DNA of 21,304 bases from an uncultured Eubacteriales bacterium (lineage in GTDB: Bacteria > Bacillota > Clostridia > Oscillospirales > Oscillospiraceae). Below the pieces are notes generated by a model that did no database searches, had not been told where the DNA came from, and saw nothing but the letters and a program-made list of their open reading frames with translations. The stretch is from the NCBI GenBank assembly GCA_900552725.1, contig USAT01000027.1, positions 1 through 21,304 on the forward strand. Reading direction: 5' to 3'. The position numbers and the translations under genes were made by a program. Positions 14,695-20,559 of this stretch are shown here, piece by piece; within the stretch, counting starts at the first letter, position 1, and every line of letters starts with the position of its first letter.

Positions 14695-16322
14695 GCCTCT
14701 ATATCCGTCTGGCCTGGGCCGGTATCCGCAAGAACGGAAAGCTGTATCTGCCGTATCTGCTGACCTGCGTGGGCATGGTGACCATGTACTATATGATGAG
14801 CGAGCTGTGTGACAGCGACCTGCTGCGCTATATGAAGGGCGGCGGCGCGTCTCACATCATTCTGGGACTGGGCTCCTGGGTGATCGCCGTGTTCTCGGCG
14901 CTGTTTCTCTACTATACCAACTCCTTTCTGATCCGGCGGCGGCAGCGGGAATTCGGCCTGTACCATGTGCTGGGCCTGGGCAAGCGGCACCTGGCGCTGC
15001 TGTGCGCCATTGAGACGGTGATGACCGCCGTCATCGCGCTGGTGGTGGGCACCGGCATCGGTGTGGGGCTGTCCTTCGCCGTGGAGCTGGGGCTGCGTTC
15101 CTCCGTGGAGGCGGAGGTGGCCTTTGCCTTTGCGGTAAAGCCCGCCATCGTGGCACAGACAGTGGTGATCTATCTGGCCATCTTCCTGCTGATTCTGCTG
15201 AGCTCCGTGGTGAAGGTGGGCCGCAGCACCGCCGTGTCCCTGCTGCGCAGCGAGAGCCACGGCGAAAAGCCCCCCAAGGGCAATCTGTTTGTGGCCATAT
15301 TGGGCGCGGTGCTGCTGGCGGTGGCCTATATTATGGCGATATCCATTCAGGAGCCGCTGAAGGCCATGGCGCTGTTCTTTGTGGCGGTGATTCTGGTGAT
15401 CCTGGCCACCTATCTGCTGTTCATCGCGGGCAGCGTGGCGTTGTGCCGGATGCTGCAGAAAAACCGGGATTACTACTATCAGCCCCGGCACTTTGTGTCC
15501 GTGTCCTCCATGGCCTACCGCATGAAGCGCAACGGCGCGGGCCTGGCCTCCATCTGCGTCCTGGCCACCATGGTGCTGGTGATGCTGTCCTCCTCCGCCT
15601 GCCTGTACTTCGGCGCGGAGGACAGCCTGAACGCCACCTATCCCAACGAATTTGAGCTGACGGTGTGGGTGGATGACAGCGCGGAGCTGCCCGCGCTGGA
15701 GGCGGCACTGAACCGGGCGGGTGCGCCCTACGGCGTGAACATTTGGGAAAAGGGCACGGTGACCCAGGACGGCGAGATCATCTGGAGCGCCGCCTTTGAC
15801 ACCGGGCTCTCCCGGGAGCAGCAGCTGGCCATGGGCCACGCCGTTGGGGACGCTCTGAGCAGCACGGGCGCCACATGGGGTTACTCCTACACGTTTCGGG
15901 CGGAGGCCGCCGACGATTTCTACGGTACCTACGGGAGCCTGTTCTTCATCGGCATCGTGCTGAGCGTCATGTTTATCTGCGCGGCGGTGCTGATCATCTA
16001 CTATAAGCAGCTGTGCGAGGGCTATGAGGATCAGCCCCGGTTTGCCATCATGCAGAAGGTGGGCATGACGGCGGCGGACATCCGCCGCAGCGTCAACTCC
16101 CAGCTACTGACGGGGTTCTTCCTGCCGTTGGCGGGCGCGGCGCTGCACATGGCCTTCGCCTTCCCCATGATCCGGCGGATGCTGCTGCTCTTTGAGCTGC
16201 ACAACACGGGCCTGTTCGTGGCCACGGTGCTCATCAGCTTCGCGGTGCTGGCGGCAGTGTACACGCTGGTGTACAAGGCCACCTCCAACGCCTACTATCG
16301 GATCGTGAAGAACAGTGTGTAA
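14691..16322 (+). CDS. FtsX-domain ABC permease, BceB-like but short
   Basis: 543 aa. The N-terminus (LAWAGIRKNGKLYLPYLL) and the QREFGLYHVLGLGKRHLALL segment after TM2 are characteristic of BceB-type permeases with FtsX domains. Hydrophobic segments occur near 18-37, 57-80, 103-130, 155-175, 200-220, 226-250, 284-305, 416-437, 472-492 and 506-528, which fits ten helices. The extracellular domain between helices 7 and 8 is only about 105 residues (roughly 308-412); classic BceB has about 200 there and totals ~650. No sensor kinase or response regulator lies beside the pair, unlike typical bce operons. It partners the ATPase at 13930 and is followed by a terminator. Confidence 0.9.
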   Translation: MSLYIRLAWAGIRKNGKLYLPYLLTCVGMVTMYYMMSELCDSDLLRYMKGGGASHIILGLGSWVIAVFSALFLYYTNSFLIRRRQREFGLYHVLGLGKRHLALLCAIETVMTAVIALVVGTGIGVGLSFAVELGLRSSVEAEVAFAFAVKPAIVAQTVVIYLAIFLLILLSSVVKVGRSTAVSLLRSESHGEKPPKGNLFVAILGAVLLAVAYIMAISIQEPLKAMALFFVAVILVILATYLLFIAGSVALCRMLQKNRDYYYQPRHFVSVSSMAYRMKRNGAGLASICVLATMVLVMLSSSACLYFGAEDSLNATYPNEFELTVWVDDSAELPALEAALNRAGAPYGVNIWEKGTVTQDGEIIWSAAFDTGLSREQQLAMGHAVGDALSSTGATWGYSYTFRAEAADDFYGTYGSLFFIGIVLSVMFICAAVLIIYYKQLCEGYEDQPRFAIMQKVGMTAADIRRSVNSQLLTGFFLPLAGAALHMAFAFPMIRRMLLLFELHNTGLFVATVLISFAVLAAVYTLVYKATSNAYYRIVKNSV

Positions 16323-16325
16323 GAT

Positions 16326-16362
16326 AAAAAAGCGCCTTGACCGAACGGTCAAGGGGCTTTTT
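16326..16362. terminator. Bidirectional terminator between convergent genes
   Basis: Stem AAGCGCCTTGACC / GGTCAAGGGGCTT with one G-G mismatch and loop GAAC, flanked by an A-run on the left and a T-run on the right. It can end both the plus-strand permease and the minus-strand ferredoxin transcripts. A second perfect 10-bp hairpin (16363-16389, ACAGCGGCGG) abuts it on the ferredoxin side. Confidence 0.9.
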
Positions 16363-16410
16363 ACAGCGGCGGATTTGCCCCGCCGCTGTGTGTTTTGGCA
16401 GACTGCCGCT

Positions 16411-16602
16411 TTATCCCCGGATCTCGATGGCGCCGGTGGGACAGCTGTCGGCGGCCTCCTGGGCCGTCAGACGGCAGTCCTCCGGCACGGGCTCGGTGAT
16501 GGCGTGGGCGGGCGCGCCGTCGTCCAGCGAGAATACCTCCGGACAGATGCTGGGACACAGGCCGCACTGGATACAGGCCTTCTGATTGACATTTGCGTAC
16601 AT
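16411..16602 (-). CDS. Small ferredoxin, single [4Fe-4S] type
   Basis: 63 aa. AAAGGAG lies about 10 nt before the ATG. The motif CIQCGLCPSIC (Cys10, 13, 16, 20) with the distal DSCPTGAI (Cys54) matches small clostridial ferredoxins carrying one [4Fe-4S] cluster held by Cys10, Cys13, Cys16 and Cys54; Cys20 and Cys43 are extra. It carries low-potential electrons in the cytoplasm; its redox partner is not in the window. It is the last gene of a likely three-gene unit, 59 bp after the DJ-1-like gene, which in turn follows the repressor. The same frame stays open far upstream, but only this section has ferredoxin sequence and a ribosome site. Confidence 0.92.
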   Translation of the reverse strand: MYANVNQKACIQCGLCPSICPEVFSLDDGAPAHAITEPVPEDCRLTAQEAADSCPTGAIEIRG

Positions 16603-16661
16603 AGCAGCACACTCCTTTATCAAGTATGGAATGGCTGCATTATGCCCGCCGGGGCGGAATA

Positions 16662-17195
16662 TTATTCCGGGAAAACGGAGGGCGTGCCCTTCCAGAAGGC
16701 CAGCGTCTCCGCCAGATCCCGCTCGTCGGCGAACAGGGACAGCGCCTTGGCCACGGCGATGGCGAAATCCACATAGGCGTTGGCCCGGGCGGTGATCACC
16801 GGCCCATCCGCCACCAGATCCTCCGGCCGGGAGTGGGGGGAGGCGGCACCTTCCAGCACACCGGCCATCTCCAGCACGTCCACACCGGCGCAGATCCCGG
16901 CCATGACCGTCCCCTGCCGCCGCAGCCGGCCCAGCAGCGCCAGCACCTCCGGCGTGGCCGCCCGGTGGGCAAAGGCCACGGTAAAGCCGCCGGGCACCAC
17001 TATGCAGCGGATGTCGCCCTCCGCCGCGTCGCCCAGGGCACCGTCGGGCGTTACCCGGATGCCCTCCGCCGAGGTGATGGCCGCGCCGTCCGGGGACAGC
17101 AGCACCGCGTCGCACCCGGCGCACCGCATGAAGTAGCGCAGCACCATCAGCTCATACAGGCAGCACTGGTCGTAAACGAAAAAGATGTCTTTCAT
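16662..17195 (-). CDS. DJ-1/PfpI-family protein
   Basis: 177 aa, cytoplasmic, the usual length for DJ-1. The nucleophile elbow AGICAGVDVL gives Cys102, and Glu15 in YELMVL is where DJ-1 proteins keep the conserved glutamate that lowers the cysteine pKa; VVPGG near 66-70 is the family glycine turn. Members act in carbonyl or oxidative stress defence (glyoxalase or deglycase activity, chaperone, thiol switch), and the exact reaction cannot be predicted. AAGGAGG lies 7 nt before the ATG and includes the stop codon of the repressor gene, so translation is probably coupled. Co-transcription with a cleavable repressor and a ferredoxin hints at a redox or damage response. Confidence 0.9.
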   Translation of the reverse strand: MKDIFFVYDQCCLYELMVLRYFMRCAGCDAVLLSPDGAAITSAEGIRVTPDGALGDAAEGDIRCIVVPGGFTVAFAHRAATPEVLALLGRLRRQGTVMAGICAGVDVLEMAGVLEGAASPHSRPEDLVADGPVITARANAYVDFAIAVAKALSLFADERDLAETLAFWKGTPSVFPE

Positions 17196-17207
17196 AAAAA
17201 TACCTCC

Positions 17208-17951
17208 TTACTCCGGCAGGGGCAGGCCGTGCATCATCACCCGGCCAAAGCAGGTGAGGCTGCGGCCGCTGCCCCGGTGGAACACCACGTCCATATCGGC
17301 GCGTTTCCGGTTCAGGGAGAAGAGATACACCATGCCCAGCGGGTCGCGGTAGTACTGCTTGCACAGCATGTCGCCGTCCACGCAGAAGATACCCACGTCG
17401 CCGTTTTGCAGCGGGTCGTGGTTCACATAGACCACCGATCCGTCAGAGATCCACGGGGCCATGGAGTCGCCCTGGATCCGTACCGCCAGCTCCGCCCCGG
17501 CAGGCACGTCGCCGGTGACGGGGATCAGGTCATAGTCCTCCTGGAACACCGGCGCGGCAAAGCCCGCGGCGGCAGGGGAGGCGTATAGGGGGATGGTGCG
17601 GACGCTGTCCGACGGCGCGTCCTGCTGCCATGCCTCCTGCATTTCCGCCAGACCGTCCAGCACAGCGTGCACCATCTGCCGCCCCGGCAGGGGCAGACCC
17701 CGGTACTTCTCCACCATCCGCCGCTCCTCGTCCGAGTAGACGAAGGTGTGGCGGAACGTGTCCCGGTACAGGTAGTTGGGATCCACCTGAAGGGCGTCAA
17801 ACAGCCGCAGCAGCACGTCCTCCTTGGGGGTGCTGACGCCGGTCTCGTAGTTGCCGATGGCGCTGCGGCTGACGCCCAGCTTCTCCGCCAGGGTGTCCCG
17901 GCTCATACCCAGCTCTTCCCGCCGCCTGCGCAGCTGCTCACCAAAGCTCAT
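17208..17951 (-). CDS. HTH-XRE transcriptional repressor with S24 (LexA/CI-type) self-cleavage domain
   Basis: 247 aa from the ATG at 17951, chosen for GGAGGG 6-7 nt upstream; an in-frame TTG 18 bp earlier has no such site and lies inside an operator. Residues ~5-60 form an XRE helix-turn-helix (LRRRREELGMSRDTLAEKLG, then GVSRSAIGNYETG). The C-terminal half is a LexA/CI-like peptidase: Ser163 in QGDSMAPWI, Lys198 in DMLCKQYY, and an Ala-Gly cleavage site at 129-130 in SPAAAGFAA. All catalytic parts are present, so it could be inactivated by RecA-stimulated or other triggered self-cleavage, like phage repressors. It heads an operon with DJ-1 and ferredoxin genes and has four matching palindromes upstream, one in its own leader, which suggests autoregulation. 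No phage or integrase genes are nearby. Confidence 0.93.
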   Translation of the reverse strand: MSFGEQLRRRREELGMSRDTLAEKLGVSRSAIGNYETGVSTPKEDVLLRLFDALQVDPNYLYRDTFRHTFVYSDEERRMVEKYRGLPLPGRQMVHAVLDGLAEMQEAWQQDAPSDSVRTIPLYASPAAAGFAAPVFQEDYDLIPVTGDVPAGAELAVRIQGDSMAPWISDGSVVYVNHDPLQNGDVGIFCVDGDMLCKQYYRDPLGMVYLFSLNRKRADMDVVFHRGSGRSLTCFGRVMMHGLPLPE

Positions 17952-17990
17952 AGAATCCCTCCGAAACAAGAATCTTGTTTTCTTAATCCT

Positions 17991-18019
17991 ATTTTACCGG
18001 CATTGCCGGGATATGTCAA
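17991..18019 (-). promoter_or_regulatory. SigA-type promoter of the repressor operon
   Basis: On the minus strand: perfect TTGACA (18014-18019), 17-bp spacer, TAAAAT (17991-17996, 5 of 6). Start expected near 17984, just before O1. The spacer holds the CCGGCATTGCCGG palindrome. Confidence 0.88.
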
Positions 18020-18051
18020 GGAGAAAAAACAAGAAACTTGTTAAAATGGGC

Positions 18052-18080
18052 TTGACATAACAAGAATCTTGTGATATTGT
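18052..18080 (+). promoter_or_regulatory. Divergent SigA-type promoter with operators but no convincing gene
   Basis: Perfect TTGACA at 18052-18057, 17-bp spacer, TATTGT at 18075-18080 (4 of 6). O3 occupies the spacer and O4 follows the expected start (~18087). AGGAGG at 18113-18118 follows, but the only ATG (18121) is 2 nt away and leads into sequence antisense to the four-helix-bundle gene. Confidence 0.75.
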
Positions 18081-18134
18081 AGAGGTGATCACAAGATTCT
18101 TGTGCGCGCAAGAGGAGGAAATGGGGGGGAGGGG

Positions 18135-18160
18135 AAAAAAGAAAACCGCCCGGAGGCGGT
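18135..18160 (-). terminator. Terminator of the four-helix-bundle gene
   Basis: On the minus strand the stem ACCGCC-TCCG-GGCGGT is followed by TTTTCTTTTTT, 5 bp after the stop codon. Confidence 0.88.
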
Positions 18161-18165
18161 CGTGG

Positions 18166-18510
18166 TCAGCGGCTCTTGGCGGTATTCAGCGAGGCGATGA
18201 GGAGACGCTTGATTTCCTCAGCCAGAGAGAGGAGGGAATCAAAATCGTATTCTATCAAGTGGGTGCGTTTCAGCAGAGTGAGCCAGTAAATGCTCTCACC
18301 CGTTTCCTTCAATGCAATATGCAGCTTAGAGATAAAATCAGCTTTGCTGTTTCCGTAGATTGCCTCATTAATGTTGGCACCGATGGAGGTGGCAGAGCGA
18401 AGAAGTTGTTTGGCGATGGTGGTGTCTTTTTTTGCTTTAGAAAATACCTCATAAAACAGGACGATCTGCGTTGCGAAGTCCAGAGATTTCTCTAAAAGAG
18501 GGCTGGCCAT
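18166..18510 (-). CDS. Four-helix bundle protein (23S rRNA intervening-sequence family)
   Basis: 114 aa. GAGGTG lies about 8 nt before the ATG. The sequence is almost entirely amphipathic helix, with the family pattern SLDFATQIVLFYE, then IAKQLLRSATSIGANINEAI, then FISKLHIALKETGESIYWL. This is the IVP/S23 family, first known from intervening sequences in 23S rRNA and related to the Avd accessory protein of diversity-generating retroelements. The biochemical role of free-standing members is unknown; nucleic-acid binding is proposed for Avd. Neither an rRNA gene nor a reverse transcriptase is in the window. It has its own promoter and terminator, all within ~430 bp between the tRNAs and the operator array, so it looks like a self-contained insert. 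Confidence 0.9.
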   Translation of the reverse strand: MASPLLEKSLDFATQIVLFYEVFSKAKKDTTIAKQLLRSATSIGANINEAIYGNSKADFISKLHIALKETGESIYWLTLLKRTHLIEYDFDSLLSLAEEIKRLLIASLNTAKSR

Positions 18511-18529
18511 TATGAATCACCTCAAAATA

Positions 18530-18558
18530 AGTATATCAGAAAGACAACTGTACTTCAA
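18530..18558 (-). promoter_or_regulatory. Probable promoter of the four-helix-bundle gene
   Basis: On the minus strand: TTGAAG (18553-18558), 17-bp spacer, TATACT (18530-18535, 5 of 6), 20 bp before the start codon. Confidence 0.6.
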
Positions 18559-18608
18559 TGCCAACGTTTTTCACTTTTCTCTCTTATCTTTTCACTGGAA
18601 AAAGTCGC

Positions 18609-18661
18609 AGCAGGAAGAGAAAAGAGAAGAGAGAAGAACGAAGAGAGAAAAGGACAAAAAG
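18609..18661. repeat. Purine-only-like GA-rich tract
   Basis: About 50 bp on the plus strand almost solely G and A (AGCAGGAAGAGAAAAGAGAA and onward, with two C). On the transcribed minus strand this is a C/T-rich tail after the tRNA terminator. Low complexity; no function is evident. Confidence 0.5.
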
Positions 18662-18688
18662 AAAAAGCCACACTTTGTGCGACTTTTT
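18662..18688 (-). terminator. Terminator of the tRNA transcript
   Basis: On the minus strand the stem AAAAAGTCGCAC-AAA-GTGTGGCTTTTT (with G-T pairs) is followed by CTTTTTGTCC, 5 bp after the CCA of tRNA-Tyr. Confidence 0.85.
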
Positions 18689-18693
18689 CTTTT

Positions 18694-18778
18694 TGGTGGG
18701 GGATGGTGGATTCGAACCACCGAAGGCGTTGCCAGCAGATTTACAGTCTGTCCCCTTTGGCCACTCGGGAAATCCCCC
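18694..18778 (-). tRNA. tRNA-Tyr (GTA)
   Basis: 85 nt including encoded CCA. Acceptor stem GGGGGAT / ATCCCCC, D-arm with CCCGAGTGG, anticodon loop CTGTAAA with GTA at plus positions 18742-18744, a long class II variable arm (CTGGC-AACGCC-TTCGG region), and a T-arm GGTGG-TTCGAAT-CCACC. The long variable arm together with GTA fits bacterial tRNA-Tyr. The outermost anticodon-stem pair (27-43) looks like A-C rather than a Watson-Crick pair. It follows tRNA-Thr by 9 nt in the same transcript. Confidence 0.96.
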
Positions 18779-18787
18779 ATATGAAAT

Positions 18788-18863
18788 TGGAGCTGGTGGA
18801 CGGATTCGAACCCCCGACCTGCTGATTACAAATCAGCTGCTCTGCCAGCTGAGCTACACCAGC
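18788..18863 (-). tRNA. tRNA-Thr (TGT)
   Basis: 76 nt including encoded CCA. Acceptor stem GCTGGTG / CACCAGC, D-arm AGCTCAGCTGGCAGAGC, anticodon stem-loop CTGAT-TTGTAAT-with ATCAG and TGT at plus positions 18828-18830, T-arm CGGGG-GTTCGAATCC. First gene of a two-tRNA operon with tRNA-Tyr. Confidence 0.96.
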
Positions 18864-18878
18864 ATGCTACCAGCGAAG

Positions 18879-18910
18879 ATTATATTAGCAGAAGTCACTT
18901 TATTTGTCAA
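18879..18910 (-). promoter_or_regulatory. Promoter of the tRNA-Thr-Tyr operon
   Basis: On the minus strand: perfect TTGACA (18905-18910), with TAATAT at 17 bp (18882-18887) or a perfect TATAAT at 20 bp (18879-18884). Either way the start lies about 10 bp upstream of tRNA-Thr. Confidence 0.75.
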
Positions 18911-18984
18911 CAAAAACTTTCACAAAATGACGGAAAAAAATCACACTTTTTTCCGCACATCTACCGAAAAAGGGGAGGGAACAT

Positions 18985-19218
18985 ATGACACTTTTGGAAT
19001 TATCTCAGGAATACGCCTATTCGGCGGAGCTGATCGCCCGGCGCATGGTCCAGCTGCGGCAGGCGGAGCGTCAGGCGGAGGACGAGGCGGTGCGCTTTGC
19101 CCTGCACCGGCGGATCCTGGATCTGGATCCCATGCTGCGGCAATGCCGACAGGTCTATCGCCTGACGGCCCACTACTATGACAGGAGCTATCACAAGGAT
19201 GAAAAAATCAGTCTTTGA
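18985..19218 (+). CDS. Hypothetical small protein upstream of a sigma-like gene
   Basis: 77 aa, not recognised. GGGGAGGG (18972-18979) lies 5 nt before the ATG. The sequence is highly charged and helical (AELIARRMVQLRQAERQAED, then FALHRRILDLDPMLRQCRQV), without membrane or metal motifs; a helical hairpin or short coiled coil is likely. It overlaps the next gene by 20 nt, so the two are probably made together, and it may be a partner or anti-factor of the sigma region 4-like protein. That role is only inferred from position. A perfect 9-bp hairpin CGGAAAAAA / TTTTTTCCG (18931-18955) lies in its upstream region. No clear promoter was found. Confidence 0.75.
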   Translation: MTLLELSQEYAYSAELIARRMVQLRQAERQAEDEAVRFALHRRILDLDPMLRQCRQVYRLTAHYYDRSYHKDEKISL

Positions 19219-19471
19219 TTACACGCAGCTGGCCGGATGGCGGCAGGGGGATGGGGACAACAGCGAGCGATTGAGCCGCCTGCGCCGCCGGCTGCCCGAC
19301 GCCTTGGCCGAGCTGACGCCCCGTCAGCGGCAGATGATCCGCCTGCAATATCAGGAGAACATGACCGTCACACAGATCGCCCAGCAGCTGAGAGTCAACA
19401 AATCCACGGTGTCCCGCTGCCTGCGCCGGGCCCGCCGGACGCTGCACGACAGGCTGCGTTTCGCCTTGTGA
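19199..19471 (+). CDS. Sigma-70 region 4-like helix-turn-helix protein
   Basis: 90 aa from the ATG at 19199, with AGGAG at 19183-19187; an in-frame ATG 21 bp earlier has a poorer site. Residues 36-85 match sigma region 4: LAELTPRQRQMIRLQYQEN, then MTVTQIAQQLRVNKSTVSRC LRRARRTL as the helix-turn-helix. Regions 2 and 3 are absent, so it cannot be a full sigma factor. Proteins of this size occur in mobile elements and Firmicute genomes as region 4-only regulators that bind DNA or pair with a separate region 2 protein. Translation is coupled with the 77-aa gene before it. Its target could include the promoters directly downstream, but nothing proves it. Confidence 0.85.
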   Translation: MKKSVFDYTQLAGWRQGDGDNSERLSRLRRRLPDALAELTPRQRQMIRLQYQENMTVTQIAQQLRVNKSTVSRCLRRARRTLHDRLRFAL

Positions 19472-19490
19472 AACCGGGAAAGGGAAAGCC

Positions 19491-19519
19491 TTGACAACCC
19501 CGGGGGGATATATTATAAT
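19491..19519 (+). promoter_or_regulatory. Perfect consensus SigA promoter P1 of the YitT gene
   Basis: TTGACA at 19491-19496, 17-bp spacer, TATAAT at 19514-19519: full match at both boxes. Start expected near 19526. Confidence 0.88.
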
Positions 19520-19554
19520 CGCCTCGCCTGTCGGCCCGTGAGTCTGCCGGGCGG

Positions 19555-19583
19555 TTGACACACGGAAGAGATTCTTATACAAT
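19555..19583 (+). promoter_or_regulatory. Second near-consensus promoter P2 of the YitT gene
   Basis: TTGACA at 19555-19560, 17-bp spacer, TACAAT at 19578-19583 (5 of 6), 64 bp after P1. A GCCCG / CGGGC inverted repeat (19534-19552) lies between the P1 start and the P2 -35 box. Confidence 0.82.
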
Positions 19584-19629
19584 AATATGACAATACACCG
19601 TAGAGACAAAGAAAGCGAGGTCCTGGCGT

Positions 19630-20514
19630 ATGTTGCAGAAGGTACAGCAGAACAAATGGCTGCGGCTGGGAATGGGCGTGCTGGGCGGTATTCTGCTGGC
19701 GGCCAGCATCAATCTGTTCGTGGTGCCCCAGGGGCTTTACAGCGGCGGCCTGTACGGCCTGTGCCAGGTGATCCGTACCCTGGCGGTGGAGCGCCTGGGG
19801 ATGAATTCTCCCATCGACCTGGCCGGTGTCCTGTACCTGCTGGTGAACCTGCCGCTGATCTGGCTGGCCTGGCGCACCCTGGGACGGGGCTTCGTCATCC
19901 GCATGACGGTGGTGACGGTCATCAACTCCGTCGCGCTGGCGGTGATCCCGTCGCCGGCCACACCCATCATCGCCGATAAGCTGACCTCCTGCCTGGTGGC
20001 CGGCATCCTCAGCGGCTTTTCCAGCGGCCTGATTTTGACCTGCGGCTGCTCCACCGGCGGCCTGGACGTGCTGGGCCTGTACCTCAGCAAGAAGGGCAAG
20101 GGCTTTACCGTGGGGCGGTTCTCCATCACCTTCAACACGGCGCTGTATGTGCTGTGCGCTGTGCTGTTCAACCTGGGCACCGCCATTTACTCCGCCATCT
20201 ATGTGGTGTTCCAGGCCCTGTTCCTGGATCGCCTGCACCAGCAGAATATCTCCGTCCAGATGATCATCTTCACCAAGGAGGATCCGGAGCGGCTGAACCA
20301 GACCATCCTGGAGAAGCTGGACCGCAGCTTTACCCTGTGGGAGGGCCGGGGCGGCTATTCCCACGAGCAGGTGCATGTGATGTGCGTCTGCCTGAACAAG
20401 TACGAACTGGCGTCGGTGCAGATGGCGCTGCACGACATTGACCCCCACGCCTTCTATGTGATCCAGGAGGGCGTCCGGGTAGGCGGCAACTTCGGCCGCC
20501 ACCTGTCGTCCTGA
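19630..20514 (+). CDS. YitT-family membrane protein
   Basis: 294 aa. The N-terminal two thirds hold about five to six hydrophobic segments with the family's glycine-rich repeats: LGGILLAASINLFVVPQGLYSGG near the start and FSSGLILTCGCSTGGLDVLG after residue 130. The C-terminal ~70 residues are soluble, with GRGGYSHEQVHVMCVCLNK and HAFYVIQEGVRVGGNF, matching the DUF2179 domain. Architecture and length fit the YitT/YqfU/YebE group. These are inner-membrane proteins of unconfirmed function; transport or signalling has been suggested for them. GCGAGG precedes the ATG by about 9 nt. Two strong promoters lie upstream and a lipoprotein gene follows by 45 nt, probably in the same transcript. Confidence 0.92.
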   Translation: MLQKVQQNKWLRLGMGVLGGILLAASINLFVVPQGLYSGGLYGLCQVIRTLAVERLGMNSPIDLAGVLYLLVNLPLIWLAWRTLGRGFVIRMTVVTVINSVALAVIPSPATPIIADKLTSCLVAGILSGFSSGLILTCGCSTGGLDVLGLYLSKKGKGFTVGRFSITFNTALYVLCAVLFNLGTAIYSAIYVVFQALFLDRLHQQNISVQMIIFTKEDPERLNQTILEKLDRSFTLWEGRGGYSHEQVHVMCVCLNKYELASVQMALHDIDPHAFYVIQEGVRVGGNFGRHLSS

Positions 20515-20559
20515 CGGCCTCGGGACGAAAGAAGCATTTCAGAAAGGGAGGAAGCGGAG

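Larger units (their letters stand above)
17966..18103. promoter_or_regulatory. Operator array: four ACAAGA-N-TCTTGT palindromes at ~31-bp spacing plus one different palindrome
   Basis: O1 17966-17978 ACAAGAATCTTGT; O2 18029-18041 ACAAGAAACTTGT; O3 18060-18072 ACAAGAATCTTGT; O4 18091-18103 ACAAGATTCTTGT. Centres are 17972, 18035, 18066 and 18097. A fifth 13-bp palindrome of different sequence, CCGGCATTGCCGG (17997-18009, centre 18003), fills the gap between O1 and O2, so steps are 31, 32, 31 and 31 bp, about three helical turns each. O1 lies in the repressor leader, O2 midway between two divergent -35 boxes, O3 in the spacer of the plus promoter and O4 just after its start. The repressor at 17208-17951 is the natural ligand. 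Confidence 0.85.

Noticed and set aside
16603..17124. Upstream extension of the ferredoxin frame on the minus strand
   Set aside because: Only the last 63 codons have ferredoxin sequence. The rest is a Gly/Arg-rich shadow of the DJ-1 gene.
17952..17969. Earlier TTG start for the S24 repressor
   Set aside because: It lies within operator O1 and lacks a ribosome site, while the ATG at 17951 has GGAGGG at the right distance.
18121..18495. Plus-strand frame after the divergent promoter
   Set aside because: It is antisense to the recognisable four-helix-bundle gene, its composition looks non-protein-like, and its ATG is only 2 nt from the AGGAGG.
16411..18510. Prophage or integrative element remnant
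   Set aside because: The repressor looks phage-like, but no integrase, structural, replication or conjugation genes and no duplicated tRNA 3' end were seen.
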